Shown here one piece after another: positions 17,355 to 26,232 of a stretch of 64,000 nucleotides of DNA. Origin of the DNA: Micromonospora sp. MH99 (GTDB lineage: Bacteria > Actinomycetota > Actinomycetes > Mycobacteriales > Micromonosporaceae); NCBI RefSeq assembly GCF_021442385.1, contig NZ_MUZA01000002.1, positions 62,001 to 126,000 of the forward strand, written 5' to 3'. Position 1 is the stretch's first letter. Every line of letters starts with the position of its first letter. Position numbers and translations under genes: made by a program. The notes below the pieces were generated by a model. It did no database searches and was not told the DNA's origin. It worked only from the letters and a program-made list of their open reading frames with translations.

Positions 17355-18209
17355 TCAGGCGGCGCGCGCGGTGTAGCGGTCGCCGGACCGCTCGACCACC
17401 AGCGGCAGACCGAAGGTCTTGGAGAGGTTGTCGCCGGTCACCGTCTCGGCGAGCAGACCCTGGGCGACGACGGCGCCCTCGCGCAGCAGCAGCGCGTGGG
17501 TGAACCCGGGCGGGATCTCCTCCACGTGGTGGGTGACGAGCACCATGGCGGGGGCGTCCGGGTCGTACGCCAGCTCGGCCAGGCGGGTGACCAGGTCCTC
17601 GCGGCCACCCAGATCGAGCCCGGCGGTGGGCTCGTCGAGCAGCAGCAGCTCTGGGTCGGTCATCAGTGCCCTGGCGATCTGGACGCGCTTGCGTTCGCCC
17701 TCGGAGAGCGTGCCGTAGCGGCGCTCGGCGAGGTTGCCGACACCGAGCTGGCTGAGCAACGCCCGCGCCCGCGCCTCGTCACCGCGGTCGTAGCTCTCCC
17801 GCCAACGGCCGACCACCGACCAGGCGGCGGTCACCACCACGTCGCTGACCTGCTCGTCGGCGGGGACCCGCTCGGCGAGCGCGGCGGTGGAGAGCCCGAT
17901 GCGGGTACGCAGCTCGTTGACGTCGGTGCGGCCGATCCGCTCACCGAGCACGTGCGCGACGCCGGTGGTGGGGTGCAGCCGGCCGGCGGCCAGGTTGAGC
18001 AGGGTGGTCTTGCCCGCGCCGTTGGGGCCGAGCACCACCCAGCGCTCGTCCAGCTCGACCCGCCAGGTCAGGTCCTGCAGCAGGGCGGTGCCGGAGCGGC
18101 GTACGCCGACGCTGTCGAGGCTGACCACCAGATCCGGGTCCACGGGAGCGGCGGCAGGCGCGGCGCCGGCAGCGCCGGGGATCAGGTCACCAGTCACCCG
18201 ACCATCCAA
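17355..18209 (-). CDS. ABC transporter ATP-binding protein without linked permease
   Basis: 284 residues with Walker A VLGPNGAGKTTLLNLAAG, signature LSEGERKRVQIARALM, Walker B ELLLLDEPTAGLD and the H-loop VTHHVEEIP. The HHVEEIPPGFTHALLL region is typical of the YlmA/ModF-like ATPase group. No permease is encoded next to it; the following gene on the same strand is ribokinase. The partner and substrate are unknown, and it may serve a permease encoded elsewhere. Confidence 0.85.
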   Translation of the reverse strand: MDGRVTGDLIPGAAGAAPAAAPVDPDLVVSLDSVGVRRSGTALLQDLTWRVELDERWVVLGPNGAGKTTLLNLAAGRLHPTTGVAHVLGERIGRTDVNELRTRIGLSTAALAERVPADEQVSDVVVTAAWSVVGRWRESYDRGDEARARALLSQLGVGNLAERRYGTLSEGERKRVQIARALMTDPELLLLDEPTAGLDLGGREDLVTRLAELAYDPDAPAMVLVTHHVEEIPPGFTHALLLREGAVVAQGLLAETVTGDNLSKTFGLPLVVERSGDRYTARAA

Positions 18210-18328
18210 CCACGCAGCGTCGGGGCGCCCCCCATGGGCGGCGCCCCCGCCATAGGGTGAGGCACCGTGTCGTTGATCACCACAGCCGGAGGACGACAGA
18301 TGCCCGATCGACGTGTGGAGCCGCGCGG

Positions 18329-19336
18329 ATGAGCGCGGTCATCGAGATCGAGGGTCTACGCAAGACCTTCCGCAGCGTGCGCCACGGCCCACGGGTGGCG
18401 GTCGACGGGTTCGACCTGCTGGTCGAGGCCGGGCAGATCCACGGCTTCCTGGGGCCCAACGGCTCCGGCAAGACGACCACGCTGCGCGCCCTGCTCGGGC
18501 TGGTCCGGGCCGACGGCGGGCGGATGACGGTGTTGGGCGAGCCGTCGCCGGAGCTGCTGCCCCGGGTGGCCGGCCGGGTCGGCGCGATCGTGGAGAGTCC
18601 GCAGTTCTTCGGCAACTTCACCGGGCGCCGCACACTACGGCTGCTGGCGCGCGCCGGTGGGGTGTCGATCTCCCGGGTGGACGAGGCGCTGGAGCTGGTG
18701 GGTCTGCGCGACCGCGGCGACGAGCGGGTGAAGGGTTACTCGCTGGGCATGAAGCAGCGCCTCGCGGTGGCGTCCGCGCTGCTGAAGGATCCGCGGCTGC
18801 TCATCCTGGACGAGCCGGCGAACGGCCTCGACCCGGCCGGCATCCGCGAGATGCGCGACCTGATGCGGTCGCTCGCGGCGGCCGGGGTGACCGTGCTGGT
18901 GTCCAGCCACATCCTGGGCGAGATCCAACTGATCTGCGACCACGTCACGATCATCTCGCGCGGGCGGCGGGTGGCGGCCGGCCGGGTGGACGAGGTGCTG
19001 GCGGGTCACGACCGGCACGAGTTCCTGGTCCGGGTTGCCGAGCCGGTCCGTGCCGCCGAGCTGCTGGGTGCGGCGGAGCTGACGGCTGCGGTCGAGGGTG
19101 ACGCGCTGGTGGTGAGCGGGGCGACCGATCCGACGGTCATCAGCCGGGTGCTGGGCGAGCAGGGGCTGTGGGTGAGCGAGCTGACGCCGATCCGGCCCGA
19201 TCTGGAGAGCGTCTTTCTGGAGCTGACCGGCGGCGGCGAGCATCCGTCGGTCCCGCGCCAGGTCGACGACTGGGCGCGGCCGTCCGGCGCCGACGACGCC
19301 GTGATCGATCTCGACGTACGGGGAGTGGACGCGTGA
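18329..19336 (+). CDS. ABC transporter ATP-binding protein
   Basis: 335 residues from the ATG at 18329; the in-frame extension upstream lacks coding character. Walker A FLGPNGSGKTTTLRALLGL, signature YSLGMKQRLAVASALL, Walker B RLLILDEPANGLDPAG. The C-terminus carries an extra acidic tail of about 40 residues. It pairs with the ABC-2 type permease gene that overlaps its stop by four bases. The exported substrate cannot be deduced. Confidence 0.9.
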   Translation: MSAVIEIEGLRKTFRSVRHGPRVAVDGFDLLVEAGQIHGFLGPNGSGKTTTLRALLGLVRADGGRMTVLGEPSPELLPRVAGRVGAIVESPQFFGNFTGRRTLRLLARAGGVSISRVDEALELVGLRDRGDERVKGYSLGMKQRLAVASALLKDPRLLILDEPANGLDPAGIREMRDLMRSLAAAGVTVLVSSHILGEIQLICDHVTIISRGRRVAAGRVDEVLAGHDRHEFLVRVAEPVRAAELLGAAELTAAVEGDALVVSGATDPTVISRVLGEQGLWVSELTPIRPDLESVFLELTGGGEHPSVPRQVDDWARPSGADDAVIDLDVRGVDA

Positions 19337-20349
19337 ACCTGGTCCGGGCCGAGTTGGAGCGGCTGTCCGCGCGCCGCTTCGTGCAGCTCATGGTCGTCCT
19401 GCTGGCGCTGGCGTTCGCCGTCACGGCGGCGACGACACTGGCGGGCTCGCACAAGCCAACCTCCGCCGAGCTCAGCTCTGCGCGGGCGCAGGCCGCCGAG
19501 ATGCTGCAGCGCAAGGAGGACACTCACCAGGCGTGCCTGGCCCGGCAGAACGGCACGCTTCCGCCCGGCTACACCGACGAGTACCTCCCGGCCGACTGCT
19601 CGGAGGTGGACCCCATCCGGCAGGACCGGTTGCCGATCGCGGCCGACTATCTGCCCGGGGTGTTCAGCTTCGAGCAGCAGGCCCGCCCGCTGCTCTACTT
19701 CCTCATCGCTTTCCTGGTGCTGTTCGGGTTCCTGGTCGGCGCCTCGTACATCGGGGCGGATCTGAACTCTGGCGGTGTGGTGAACCTGCTGCTGTGGCGA
19801 CCGCGCCGGCTGACGGTGCTCGGCGCGAAGCTGGGCACCCTGCTCGGCACGGTGTTGGCGCTGGCGGTGGCGGCCTCTCTGGTCTACCTGGCGACCTTCT
19901 GGGTGATCGGGCAGACCGCCGGGCTGGCCGGCCAGTTGAGCGGGGACTTCTGGCGTTCGCTGGGCGCGATCCACGGACGCGGCCTGGTGCTGGTGCTGCT
20001 GGCCACGGCCCTGGGCTTCGCCATCGCGACGCTGGGCCGGCACACCTCCGCGGCGCTCGGCGTGGCCGCCGCGTACGCCGTGGTGTGGGAGCTGGGCGCC
20101 CGGCTGGTGATGGAGATCGTCGACGCCCGGCGGCCGGACCGATGGATGCTCTCCAGCCACATCGTGGCGTGGCTCAACGGCGAGGTGCGTTTCTGGGACA
20201 ATCAGCTCTGCACAAGCAGCTCCGGCACCGGCTCCTGCTCGGGCTTCTACAGCCTGACCTGGGGCCCGTCGCTGGTGGTGCTGCTCGTGATCACCGGTGG
20301 CTTGACCATGGCGGCGTTCGCCACCTTCCGTCGCCGCGACCTGATCTGA
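19333..20349 (+). CDS. ABC-2 type transporter permease
   Basis: 338 residues from a GTG that overlaps the ATPase stop (GTGA). The layout is six membrane spans with a large extracytoplasmic loop between the first and second (about 45-110) that holds two cysteines (residues near 65 and 82). The later loop also contains CTSSSGTGSCSGF. The pairs of external cysteines suggest disulfides. It completes the two-gene exporter. Confidence 0.88.
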   Translation: MNLVRAELERLSARRFVQLMVVLLALAFAVTAATTLAGSHKPTSAELSSARAQAAEMLQRKEDTHQACLARQNGTLPPGYTDEYLPADCSEVDPIRQDRLPIAADYLPGVFSFEQQARPLLYFLIAFLVLFGFLVGASYIGADLNSGGVVNLLLWRPRRLTVLGAKLGTLLGTVLALAVAASLVYLATFWVIGQTAGLAGQLSGDFWRSLGAIHGRGLVLVLLATALGFAIATLGRHTSAALGVAAAYAVVWELGARLVMEIVDARRPDRWMLSSHIVAWLNGEVRFWDNQLCTSSSGTGSCSGFYSLTWGPSLVVLLVITGGLTMAAFATFRRRDLI

Positions 20350-20360
20350 GGTCCACCCGG

Positions 20361-20380
20361 GCCGCCCCGCCGTGGGCGGC
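20361..20380 (+). terminator. Hairpin after the ABC operon (weak terminator)
   Basis: GCCGCCC and GGGCGGC form a seven-base-pair stem with a six-base loop twelve bases after the permease stop, followed only by TTGG. The lack of a T-run makes termination likely but not certain. Confidence 0.45.
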
Positions 20381-20459
20381 TTGGCAGCCTGGCCCGGCAA
20401 CAGGTTGCAGCGTCGCTGCCACCGGTGAAATATTCCTTCACATGACCGCCCCAGCGGGC

Positions 20460-21635
20460 TCAGCCGACGGTGGAGCCGAACACCTCGTCGCGGACGGCGT
20501 CCAGGGCGGTGCGCAGCGCGCCGCGCAGGATCGGCTCCTCGGTGAGGCCGGTGGGCACCACCCGCGGCCGGACCAGGGTGATCGCCGCGACCTCCCGTTG
20601 CACCCGGTCGGCGAGTGCCGTCCCGCCGGCCTGGCCGACCTCGCCGGCCAGCACGACCAACGGCGGGTCGAGCACCACACAGGTGCTTGCCACGCCGAGC
20701 GCGAGCCGACGGGCCAACTCGTCGAGCATCGGGCCGCCCGCGGCGCCACCGGCGACGGCCGCGCGGACGGCCTCGGCGGCGTCGCTGGCCGGGTAGCCGT
20801 GCTCGCGGGCCACCGCGCGTACCGAGTCGCCGCCGATCACCTGCTGGAAGGCCGGCTTGGCACGCCGCGAGACGTCGCGCGGGATCGGCGCTCCGGGCAC
20901 CGGCAGGTAGCCGATCTCACCGGCCGCCCCGCTGCTGCCGTGGTGCAGGCGACCACCCAGCATGATCGCCAGGCCGACGCCGGCACCCACCCAGACGAGG
21001 ACGAAGTCGGCCACGCCCTGCGCGGCGCCGGACTGCGCCTCGGCCACCGCGGCCAGGTTCACGTCGTTCTCGAAGACCACAGGCGTGTGCAGGTCGTCGC
21101 GCAGCGCGGCGAGCAGGCCGCTGTGCCAGCGCGGCAGGTTGAACGCGAAGGTGATGTCGCCGGTGTGCGGGTCGACCAGACCCGGCGTGCCGAGCACGAT
21201 CCGGCGGACGCTGCTGAGCTGAGCCTGGGCGCTGCTGGCGGCCTGCACCACTGCGTTGTGCACCACGCCCACCGGATCGTCGGTGTCCCGTGTCGACTGC
21301 TCCACGCGGCCGATGACGGCACCGGTGATGTCGGCGCAGGCGGCCACCACGCGGTCCGGCCCGACGTCCACGCCGACGACGTGGGCGCTGTTCGGACGCA
21401 CCGCGTACAGCTGGGCGTTCGGCCCCCGCCCGCCGGCCTGCTCACCGACCCGGCTGACCAGGCCGCGCTCCTCCAGCCGCTCGACGAGTTGCGAGGCGGT
21501 GACCTTGGACAGCCCGGTCAGCTCGCCGAGCCGGGCCCGGGTGAGCGGCCCACGCTCCAGCAGCAGTTCCAACGCCGCGCGGTCGTTGAGCGCCCGCAAC
21601 AGGCGGGGGGTGCCGGGCAGCCGGGTCGCACTCAT
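20460..21635 (-). CDS. ROK family transcriptional regulator (NagC-like)
   Basis: 391 residues. A winged helix-turn-helix occupies about 10-65 (TRARLGELTGLSKVTASQLV). The ROK sugar-kinase fold follows with the phosphate motif VGVDVGPDRVVAACADITG. The usual ROK zinc site with its CxCGxxGC cluster is missing: the matching region reads GEIGYLPVPGAPIPRD. Divergent from a GH3 beta-N-acetylhexosaminidase across 164 bases, so it probably represses that gene and itself in response to an amino sugar. The ATG at 21635 is chosen from the start of the HTH domain. Confidence 0.87.
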   Translation of the reverse strand: MSATRLPGTPRLLRALNDRAALELLLERGPLTRARLGELTGLSKVTASQLVERLEERGLVSRVGEQAGGRGPNAQLYAVRPNSAHVVGVDVGPDRVVAACADITGAVIGRVEQSTRDTDDPVGVVHNAVVQAASSAQAQLSSVRRIVLGTPGLVDPHTGDITFAFNLPRWHSGLLAALRDDLHTPVVFENDVNLAAVAEAQSGAAQGVADFVLVWVGAGVGLAIMLGGRLHHGSSGAAGEIGYLPVPGAPIPRDVSRRAKPAFQQVIGGDSVRAVAREHGYPASDAAEAVRAAVAGGAAGGPMLDELARRLALGVASTCVVLDPPLVVLAGEVGQAGGTALADRVQREVAAITLVRPRVVPTGLTEEPILRGALRTALDAVRDEVFGSTVG

Positions 21636-21651
21636 GCCACGTCCTCTAGTT

Positions 21652-21668
21652 TTAGTAAACTTTGCTAA
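21652..21668. promoter_or_regulatory. Operator-like inverted repeat for the ROK regulator
   Basis: TTAGTAAA-C-TTTGCTAA is a 17-base imperfect palindrome (one mismatch between arms) and one of the few A/T-rich spots in this GC-rich DNA. It lies 17 bases upstream of the ROK start and 132 bases upstream of the GH3 start. A/T-rich palindromes of this kind are known targets of ROK repressors such as NagC and XylR. Confidence 0.6.
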
Positions 21669-21799
21669 CTGTAAACCGACCTGCGAACGGGTAGCCGTAG
21701 CGTAACGGCCACCCGGAGGCAGAGCGCTCGGCCGACCCGGCAGGGCGACGACCACCGCGGGTACGACGCTCGTGCCCGAAGGACCGAAGGGGAGATCAC

Positions 21800-23254
21800 G
21801 TGGGGCTCGATCCAGGACTGCGTCGGCTCGCGCTGGGCACGTTGCTCGCCGCGTACCCGGGACCGGTCCCGCCGGACTGGGCGGTCGACCTCGTGGCCGA
21901 CGGGCTGGCCGGGCACACGCTGTTCGGCACGAACGTGCACGACCCCGCGCAGGTGGCGGCGGGCACCGCGGCGCTGCGCGCCGGCCGGGCCGACGTGCTG
22001 ATCGCCATCGACGAGGAGGGTGGCGACGTGACGCGGCTGGCACACGCCACCGGCAGCCCGTACCCGGGCAACGCCGCGCTCGGCGCGGTCGACGACGTGG
22101 AGCTGACCCGACGGGTCTACCAGTCGATCGGCGCCGAACTGGCGGCGCTCGGCATCACCGTCAACCTCGCCCCCACCGTCGACGTGAACACCGCCGACGA
22201 CAACCCCGTGATCGGCACCCGCTCCTTCGGCGCCGACCCCGTCCGGGTGGCCGTCCACTCGGCCGCCGCCGTGAGCGGCCTGCAGTCCGCAGGCGTCGCG
22301 GCCTGCGCCAAGCACTTCCCCGGCCACGGCGCCACCATCGCCGACTCCCACCACGAGCTGCCCACCGTGGACGTACCGCTGGAGGTGCTCCGCCAGCGGG
22401 ACCTGCCGCCGTTCGCCGCGGTCGTCGCGGCCGGGGCGCGTGCCGTGATGACCGCGCACATCCGGGTGCCGGCGCTGACCGGAGACGATCCGGCCACCTT
22501 CAGCCGGGCCGTCCTGGTCGACCTGCTGCGCACCGAGTACGGCTTCACCGGCACGGTGATCACCGACGCGCTGGAGATGAAGGGGGCCGCGGTGGCCGCC
22601 GGAGGCGTCGGACCGGCCGCAGTCCGGGCCCTGTCGGCCGGCGCCGACCTGCTCTGCATCGGCGCGAAGGTCGACGCCGCGCTTGTCGAGCGGGTGGCCG
22701 CCGAGATCGCCGAGGCGACCGCCGACGGTCGGCTGCCGATCGCCCGGGTCGAGGAGGCGGCCGGCCGTGCCGCCGCGCTCGCCGCCTGGACCCGGGCCGC
22801 CGGCGCGTCATCGACCGCCGCCGACCCCGATCTGGGGTACGCGGTGGCACGCCGGGCGGTGCGGGTGCACGGGACGCTCACCGGCCTGGACGAGCCGCTG
22901 GTGGTGCAGTTGCACACCGAGTCCACCATCGCCGAGGGACGGGTGCCGTGGGGCCTCGGCCCGCACCTCGACGGCACTCGGGAGATCCGGGTGATCGCCA
23001 GCGAGACCGACCCGGCCACGCTGCGCGGGTTGGCCGGCGAGCGTCCGATCGTGCTTGTCGGACGACACCTGCACCGGCTGCCCGGCGGCCCGGAACTGAT
23101 CGCCGACCTAGCGGCCCAGCACCCGGTGACCGTGGTGGAGATGGGCTGGCCGGCACAGTGGCGCCCAGCGGGCGTACGCGCCTTCGTCACCACCTACGGC
23201 GCGAGCCACGCCAACGGCCGCGCGGCGGCCGAGGCCCTGGGTCTGGCGCACTGA
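21800..23254 (+). CDS. Beta-N-acetylhexosaminidase (GH3, NagZ-like)
   Basis: 484 residues from a GTG with GGGGAG upstream. The GH3 N-terminal barrel contains KHFPGHGATIADSHHELP, with the NagZ-type Asp-His acid/base dyad, and VITDALEMKGAA with the nucleophile aspartate. A second domain of about 170 residues follows, as in the longer actinobacterial members. No signal peptide is evident, so it may act inside the cell on imported chito- or muropeptide-derived GlcNAc sugars. The divergent ROK regulator supports an amino-sugar role. Confidence 0.88.
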   Translation: MGLDPGLRRLALGTLLAAYPGPVPPDWAVDLVADGLAGHTLFGTNVHDPAQVAAGTAALRAGRADVLIAIDEEGGDVTRLAHATGSPYPGNAALGAVDDVELTRRVYQSIGAELAALGITVNLAPTVDVNTADDNPVIGTRSFGADPVRVAVHSAAAVSGLQSAGVAACAKHFPGHGATIADSHHELPTVDVPLEVLRQRDLPPFAAVVAAGARAVMTAHIRVPALTGDDPATFSRAVLVDLLRTEYGFTGTVITDALEMKGAAVAAGGVGPAAVRALSAGADLLCIGAKVDAALVERVAAEIAEATADGRLPIARVEEAAGRAAALAAWTRAAGASSTAADPDLGYAVARRAVRVHGTLTGLDEPLVVQLHTESTIAEGRVPWGLGPHLDGTREIRVIASETDPATLRGLAGERPIVLVGRHLHRLPGGPELIADLAAQHPVTVVEMGWPAQWRPAGVRAFVTTYGASHANGRAAAEALGLAH

Positions 23255-23343
23255 ATCTCGACGCCGTCCGGTCGGGCTCCAGGGCTCGACCGGGCGGCGC
23301 TCAGTGCTGCACCACAGTGTCCACAGTCACCTGTCGCCTTTTC

Positions 23344-23357
23344 TTGAACATGTTCAA
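23344..23357. promoter_or_regulatory. Palindromic operator 1 upstream of the TetR operon
   Basis: TTGAACATGTTCAA is a perfect 14-base palindrome 55 bases before the first gene of the operon. A near-identical site lies 41 bases downstream, about four helical turns away. The sequence type fits a TetR/AcrR dimer. Confidence 0.65.
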
Positions 23358-23384
23358 TACTCGCTCTAGGCTGACGTCATCGGG

Positions 23385-23398
23385 TTGAACACGTTCAA
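23385..23398. promoter_or_regulatory. Palindromic operator 2 upstream of the TetR operon
   Basis: TTGAACACGTTCAA repeats operator 1 with one central change and ends 13 bases before the ATG, overlapping the ribosome site AAGGAAGG. Repressor bound here would block transcription elongation or initiation directly. Confidence 0.65.
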
Positions 23399-23411
23399 GG
23401 AAGGCGTCCAC

Positions 23412-23987
23412 ATGGACATCAAGGTCTGGATGTACGTGATCTACCTGGCGGTCAGCGTCGGCCTGACCATCTGGGTGGCTCGAGCGCTGTCCCGCAACGG
23501 GCAGGTCTTCCTGGAGGAGGTGTTCGCCGACGAACGACTCGCCCGAGCGGTCAACAGCCTCCTGGTGGTCGGCTTCTACCTGCTCAACCTCGGCTACGTC
23601 ACGGTGGCCATGAAGCACCCCGACCCGGTGCTCACCACCAGTCAGGCCATGGAGGAGCTGTCCCTCAAGATCGGCCTGGTGCTGCTGGTGCTCGGCGCGC
23701 TGCACTTCTTCAACGTCTTCGCACTGGGCCGCTACCGCCGCAGCCGTCTCCGCCAGTTCGCCACGCACCCGCCCATCGCACCGATCGGCCGGCTCCCCAT
23801 GCCGCCCGCACCGCACGGCGCACACCCGAGCGGGCCCTACCCGGTCGGCGCACAGCCGGTCGGGCCCTACCCGGCGGGACCACAGCCGGCGGGACCCCAG
23901 CCGGTGGGCCCACAGCCGGGCGCCGCACAGCCCCGCGCGGCACAGCCCGCCGCCGACGGGCCGGGGACCAACCCCGCGACCCGATGA
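23412..23987 (+). CDS. Hypothetical membrane protein with Pro/Gly-rich tail
   Basis: 191 residues from the ATG at 23412, with AAGGAAGG ahead of it. Three membrane spans lie at about 4-24, 52-72 and 84-106, then a basic turn (RYRRSRLRQF) and a tail of about 70 residues built from repeats such as GPYPVGAQP and AGPQPVGPQP. The repeated tail is likely disordered and may be surface exposed or bind a partner. First gene of a three-gene operon (stop overlaps the next ATG) controlled by twin palindromes. No function is known. Confidence 0.8.
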   Translation: MDIKVWMYVIYLAVSVGLTIWVARALSRNGQVFLEEVFADERLARAVNSLLVVGFYLLNLGYVTVAMKHPDPVLTTSQAMEELSLKIGLVLLVLGALHFFNVFALGRYRRSRLRQFATHPPIAPIGRLPMPPAPHGAHPSGPYPVGAQPVGPYPAGPQPAGPQPVGPQPGAAQPRAAQPAADGPGTNPATR

Positions 23988-24466
23988 CCGCCGCACCGGT
24001 CGGCGGGCCCTCGGATCCCACCGCGTTCGGGGGCGGTGGGGTCCGGGGGTTCACCGTCCTGTTCGACGCGAACTGCCCGATCTGCCGGGCCGCCCGCCGG
24101 TGGCTCGCGTCCCGCGCCCAACTCGTACCCCTGGAGTTCGTGCCGGCCGGCTCGGCCGAGGCCCGGCGGCGCTTCCCCGGCCTGGACCATGACGCGACCC
24201 TGCGTGACCTGACCGTCGTGGCCGACACCGGCGAGGTGTACGCGGGCGACGGCGCCTGGTTCGCCTGCCTCTGGGCGTTGGCCGACCACCGGTCGGCGGC
24301 CGAACGGCTGTCCCGGCCGCATCTGCTGCCGCTGGCCCGGCAGGTGGTGGCGACCGCCTCCGCGATCCGGGAACGGGTCCGCGATCCGTGGGCCGAGCCG
24401 ACCGACGAGCCGGCGGGATACCGTGACCCCGATGACCGAGCAACAGGCGCCGACGACTGCGGGTGA
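23984..24466 (+). CDS. DCC family thiol-disulfide oxidoreductase-like protein (DUF393)
   Basis: 160 residues. The N-terminal motif FDANCPICRAARRWLASR contains the CxxC of the DCC family (DxxCxxC), the likely redox site. The rest is a small helical domain of the DUF393 type. The ATG overlaps the preceding stop by four bases, and the end overlaps the TetR gene, so all three genes form one transcript. Proteins of this family sit near membranes and their substrates are unknown. Confidence 0.85.
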   Translation: MTAAPVGGPSDPTAFGGGGVRGFTVLFDANCPICRAARRWLASRAQLVPLEFVPAGSAEARRRFPGLDHDATLRDLTVVADTGEVYAGDGAWFACLWALADHRSAAERLSRPHLLPLARQVVATASAIRERVRDPWAEPTDEPAGYRDPDDRATGADDCG

Positions 24467-25127
24467 ACCTGCGACCGCCCGGGGCGAGCAGACCCGGCAG
24501 CTGATCCGGGACACCGCGATGCGGCTGTTCCGCGAGCGCGGCTACGCCCAGACCACGATGCGGGCGATCGCGCAGGAGGCTGGCGTCGCGGTGGGCAACG
24601 CCTACTACTACTTCGGCTCGAAGGACCACCTGATCCAGGAGTTCTACGCCCAGTCCCAGGTCGAGCACCGGGCGAAGGCCCAACCGGTGCTCGACCGGGA
24701 GGTGACGTTCGGCGACCGGCTGGCCGGGGTGCTGCACGCTGGCATCGACGTGTTGACCCCGTCGCACGCGTTCGCGGCGACCTTCTTCAAGACCGCGGCC
24801 GAGCCGACCTCTCCGCTCAGTCCCTTCTCGGCCGAGTCGTCCGGCCCCCGGCAGGCGGCGATCGAGCTGTTCGCCGAAGTGCTGACCGGCTCGACCGCCA
24901 AGGTCGACGCGGAGTTGCGCCCCGCACTGCCCGAGCTGCTCTGGCTGGCGTACATGGGCGTCGTCCTCTACTGGGTGCACGACCGGTCGCCCGGTCAGAT
25001 CAAGACCCGGCAGTTGATCGACGGCGTGGTGCCGCTGATCGACCGACTGGTCGCGTTGTCGCGGCTGCGGGTGCTCCGCCCGGTGACCCGACAGGTGCTC
25101 GACCTCATCCGCACGCTGCGTCACTGA
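24432..25127 (+). CDS. TetR family transcriptional regulator
   Basis: 231 residues from the ATG at 24432 (a GTG at 24423 would add three). The N-terminal helix-turn-helix reads TTMRAIAQEAGVAVGNAYYYF, and the ligand domain follows. The gene overlaps the DCC gene by 35 bases. It is the last gene of an operon whose promoter carries two TTGAACryGTTCAA palindromes, so it is likely an autorepressor. The ligand is unknown. Confidence 0.88.
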   Translation: MTEQQAPTTAGEPATARGEQTRQLIRDTAMRLFRERGYAQTTMRAIAQEAGVAVGNAYYYFGSKDHLIQEFYAQSQVEHRAKAQPVLDREVTFGDRLAGVLHAGIDVLTPSHAFAATFFKTAAEPTSPLSPFSAESSGPRQAAIELFAEVLTGSTAKVDAELRPALPELLWLAYMGVVLYWVHDRSPGQIKTRQLIDGVVPLIDRLVALSRLRVLRPVTRQVLDLIRTLRH

Positions 25128-25300
25128 CCGGTTCACACCCAACGCGCGGCTCCGCCGCAGGTCAAGTCCGTTATTCGACACTCCGACCCGACAGCTCGCA
25201 CCTTGCACCGGGCACATTCGATACGTAGCGTGATCGACATCGGATCGACCCGTCCACCGACGCGGCCGATCGCCCGAGAACCGGGGCCTGGGGGCAGGTT

Positions 25301-25336
25301 GCGGACCGTGGATCCGGCCCGGGATCCACGGTCCGC
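25301..25336. terminator. Strong bidirectional hairpin
   Basis: GCGGACCGTGGATCC pairs perfectly with its complement across a six-base loop (15 base pairs). It lies between the TetR gene and the convergent GNAT gene, in an otherwise gene-free stretch of 242 bases. There is no T-run on either side. Confidence 0.7.
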
Positions 25337-25369
25337 GCACTGAGACCGGCGCCCGGCGACCGCGCCGCC

Positions 25370-26032
25370 TCAGCGCGGATAGACCCCGTACGCCCGCCAA
25401 CCCCGGTCCGGGAAGCCCGCCGCCTCGGCCACCCGGGCGGAGGCGTGATTGCCCTTCTCGTGCAGGTACGTCGGCACCGCCCCCTCGTCCAGGACCCGCC
25501 GCGCCGCCTGCGCCACCAGCCGACGGGCGAGGCCCCGGCCCCGAGCCGCAGGCGCGGTGCCGATGGCCAGTTCGTGCCCGTACGCGTCGTGGCGTTTTAT
25601 CCCGGCTCCGGCGAGGTAGGCGCCGTCCGCGTCGCGGACCACGAGCACCTGCCGGTCGAACAGCCGCAGCCAGGGCGGCAGGCCGGGGGCTGTCGACTCG
25701 GTCCACTCCCCCACGTCGGGAAGCGGCGCGGGAGACAGACTCCACCGGAACGGACCGTCGTGCACGCAGAAGGCGGGCAGGCCGACGGCTTCCGGCAGTG
25801 CCGCGAGCATGCGGTCCGGAGCGCGCTCGACCAACGCCCGGATCGCCGCCACCCGGTCCGGCGCGACGGAGAGCACCGCGCTCCGACCGGTGTCGACGGC
25901 GAGGGCCGGTCGTAGCCGCCCGTCCCAGGCCGGCCTGAGGCGACGATGCGAGGCGACCACGTGCAGCCCCGGGCCGGCCGGCCACTGGCCGAGCCACGAG
26001 GCCAGGTGCAGCTGGAGCCGCCGGTCGAGCAT
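25370..26032 (-). CDS. GNAT family N-acetyltransferase
   Basis: 220 residues from the ATG at 26032, which has GGGAGG seven bases upstream; a longer frame upstream is not supported. The C-terminal half is the acetyl-CoA domain: ELAIGTAPAARGRGLARRLV is motif A and ARVAEAAGFPDRGWRAYGVY the end strand. The N-terminal half resembles other two-domain GNAT proteins. The substrate is unknown. It converges with the TetR operon. Confidence 0.82.
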   Translation of the reverse strand: MLDRRLQLHLASWLGQWPAGPGLHVVASHRRLRPAWDGRLRPALAVDTGRSAVLSVAPDRVAAIRALVERAPDRMLAALPEAVGLPAFCVHDGPFRWSLSPAPLPDVGEWTESTAPGLPPWLRLFDRQVLVVRDADGAYLAGAGIKRHDAYGHELAIGTAPAARGRGLARRLVAQAARRVLDEGAVPTYLHEKGNHASARVAEAAGFPDRGWRAYGVYPR

Positions 26033-26232
26033 GCCTACCTCCCGTCGCCGGACACGTCGTGGATCACCGTACGCGCAGCGGCCCGAGCGGGCGGGCCTTC
26101 CCGTCGGGACCGGGTGACCGGGCCCGTGAATGCGCCGGACACGGTGCTGCCCGAGATGCGGGAACCGGGTGGCGAGATCGACCGTCATAGGTATTTCCAT
26201 ACATGGACACCTTTGTTTGGGACGGTATGGTC

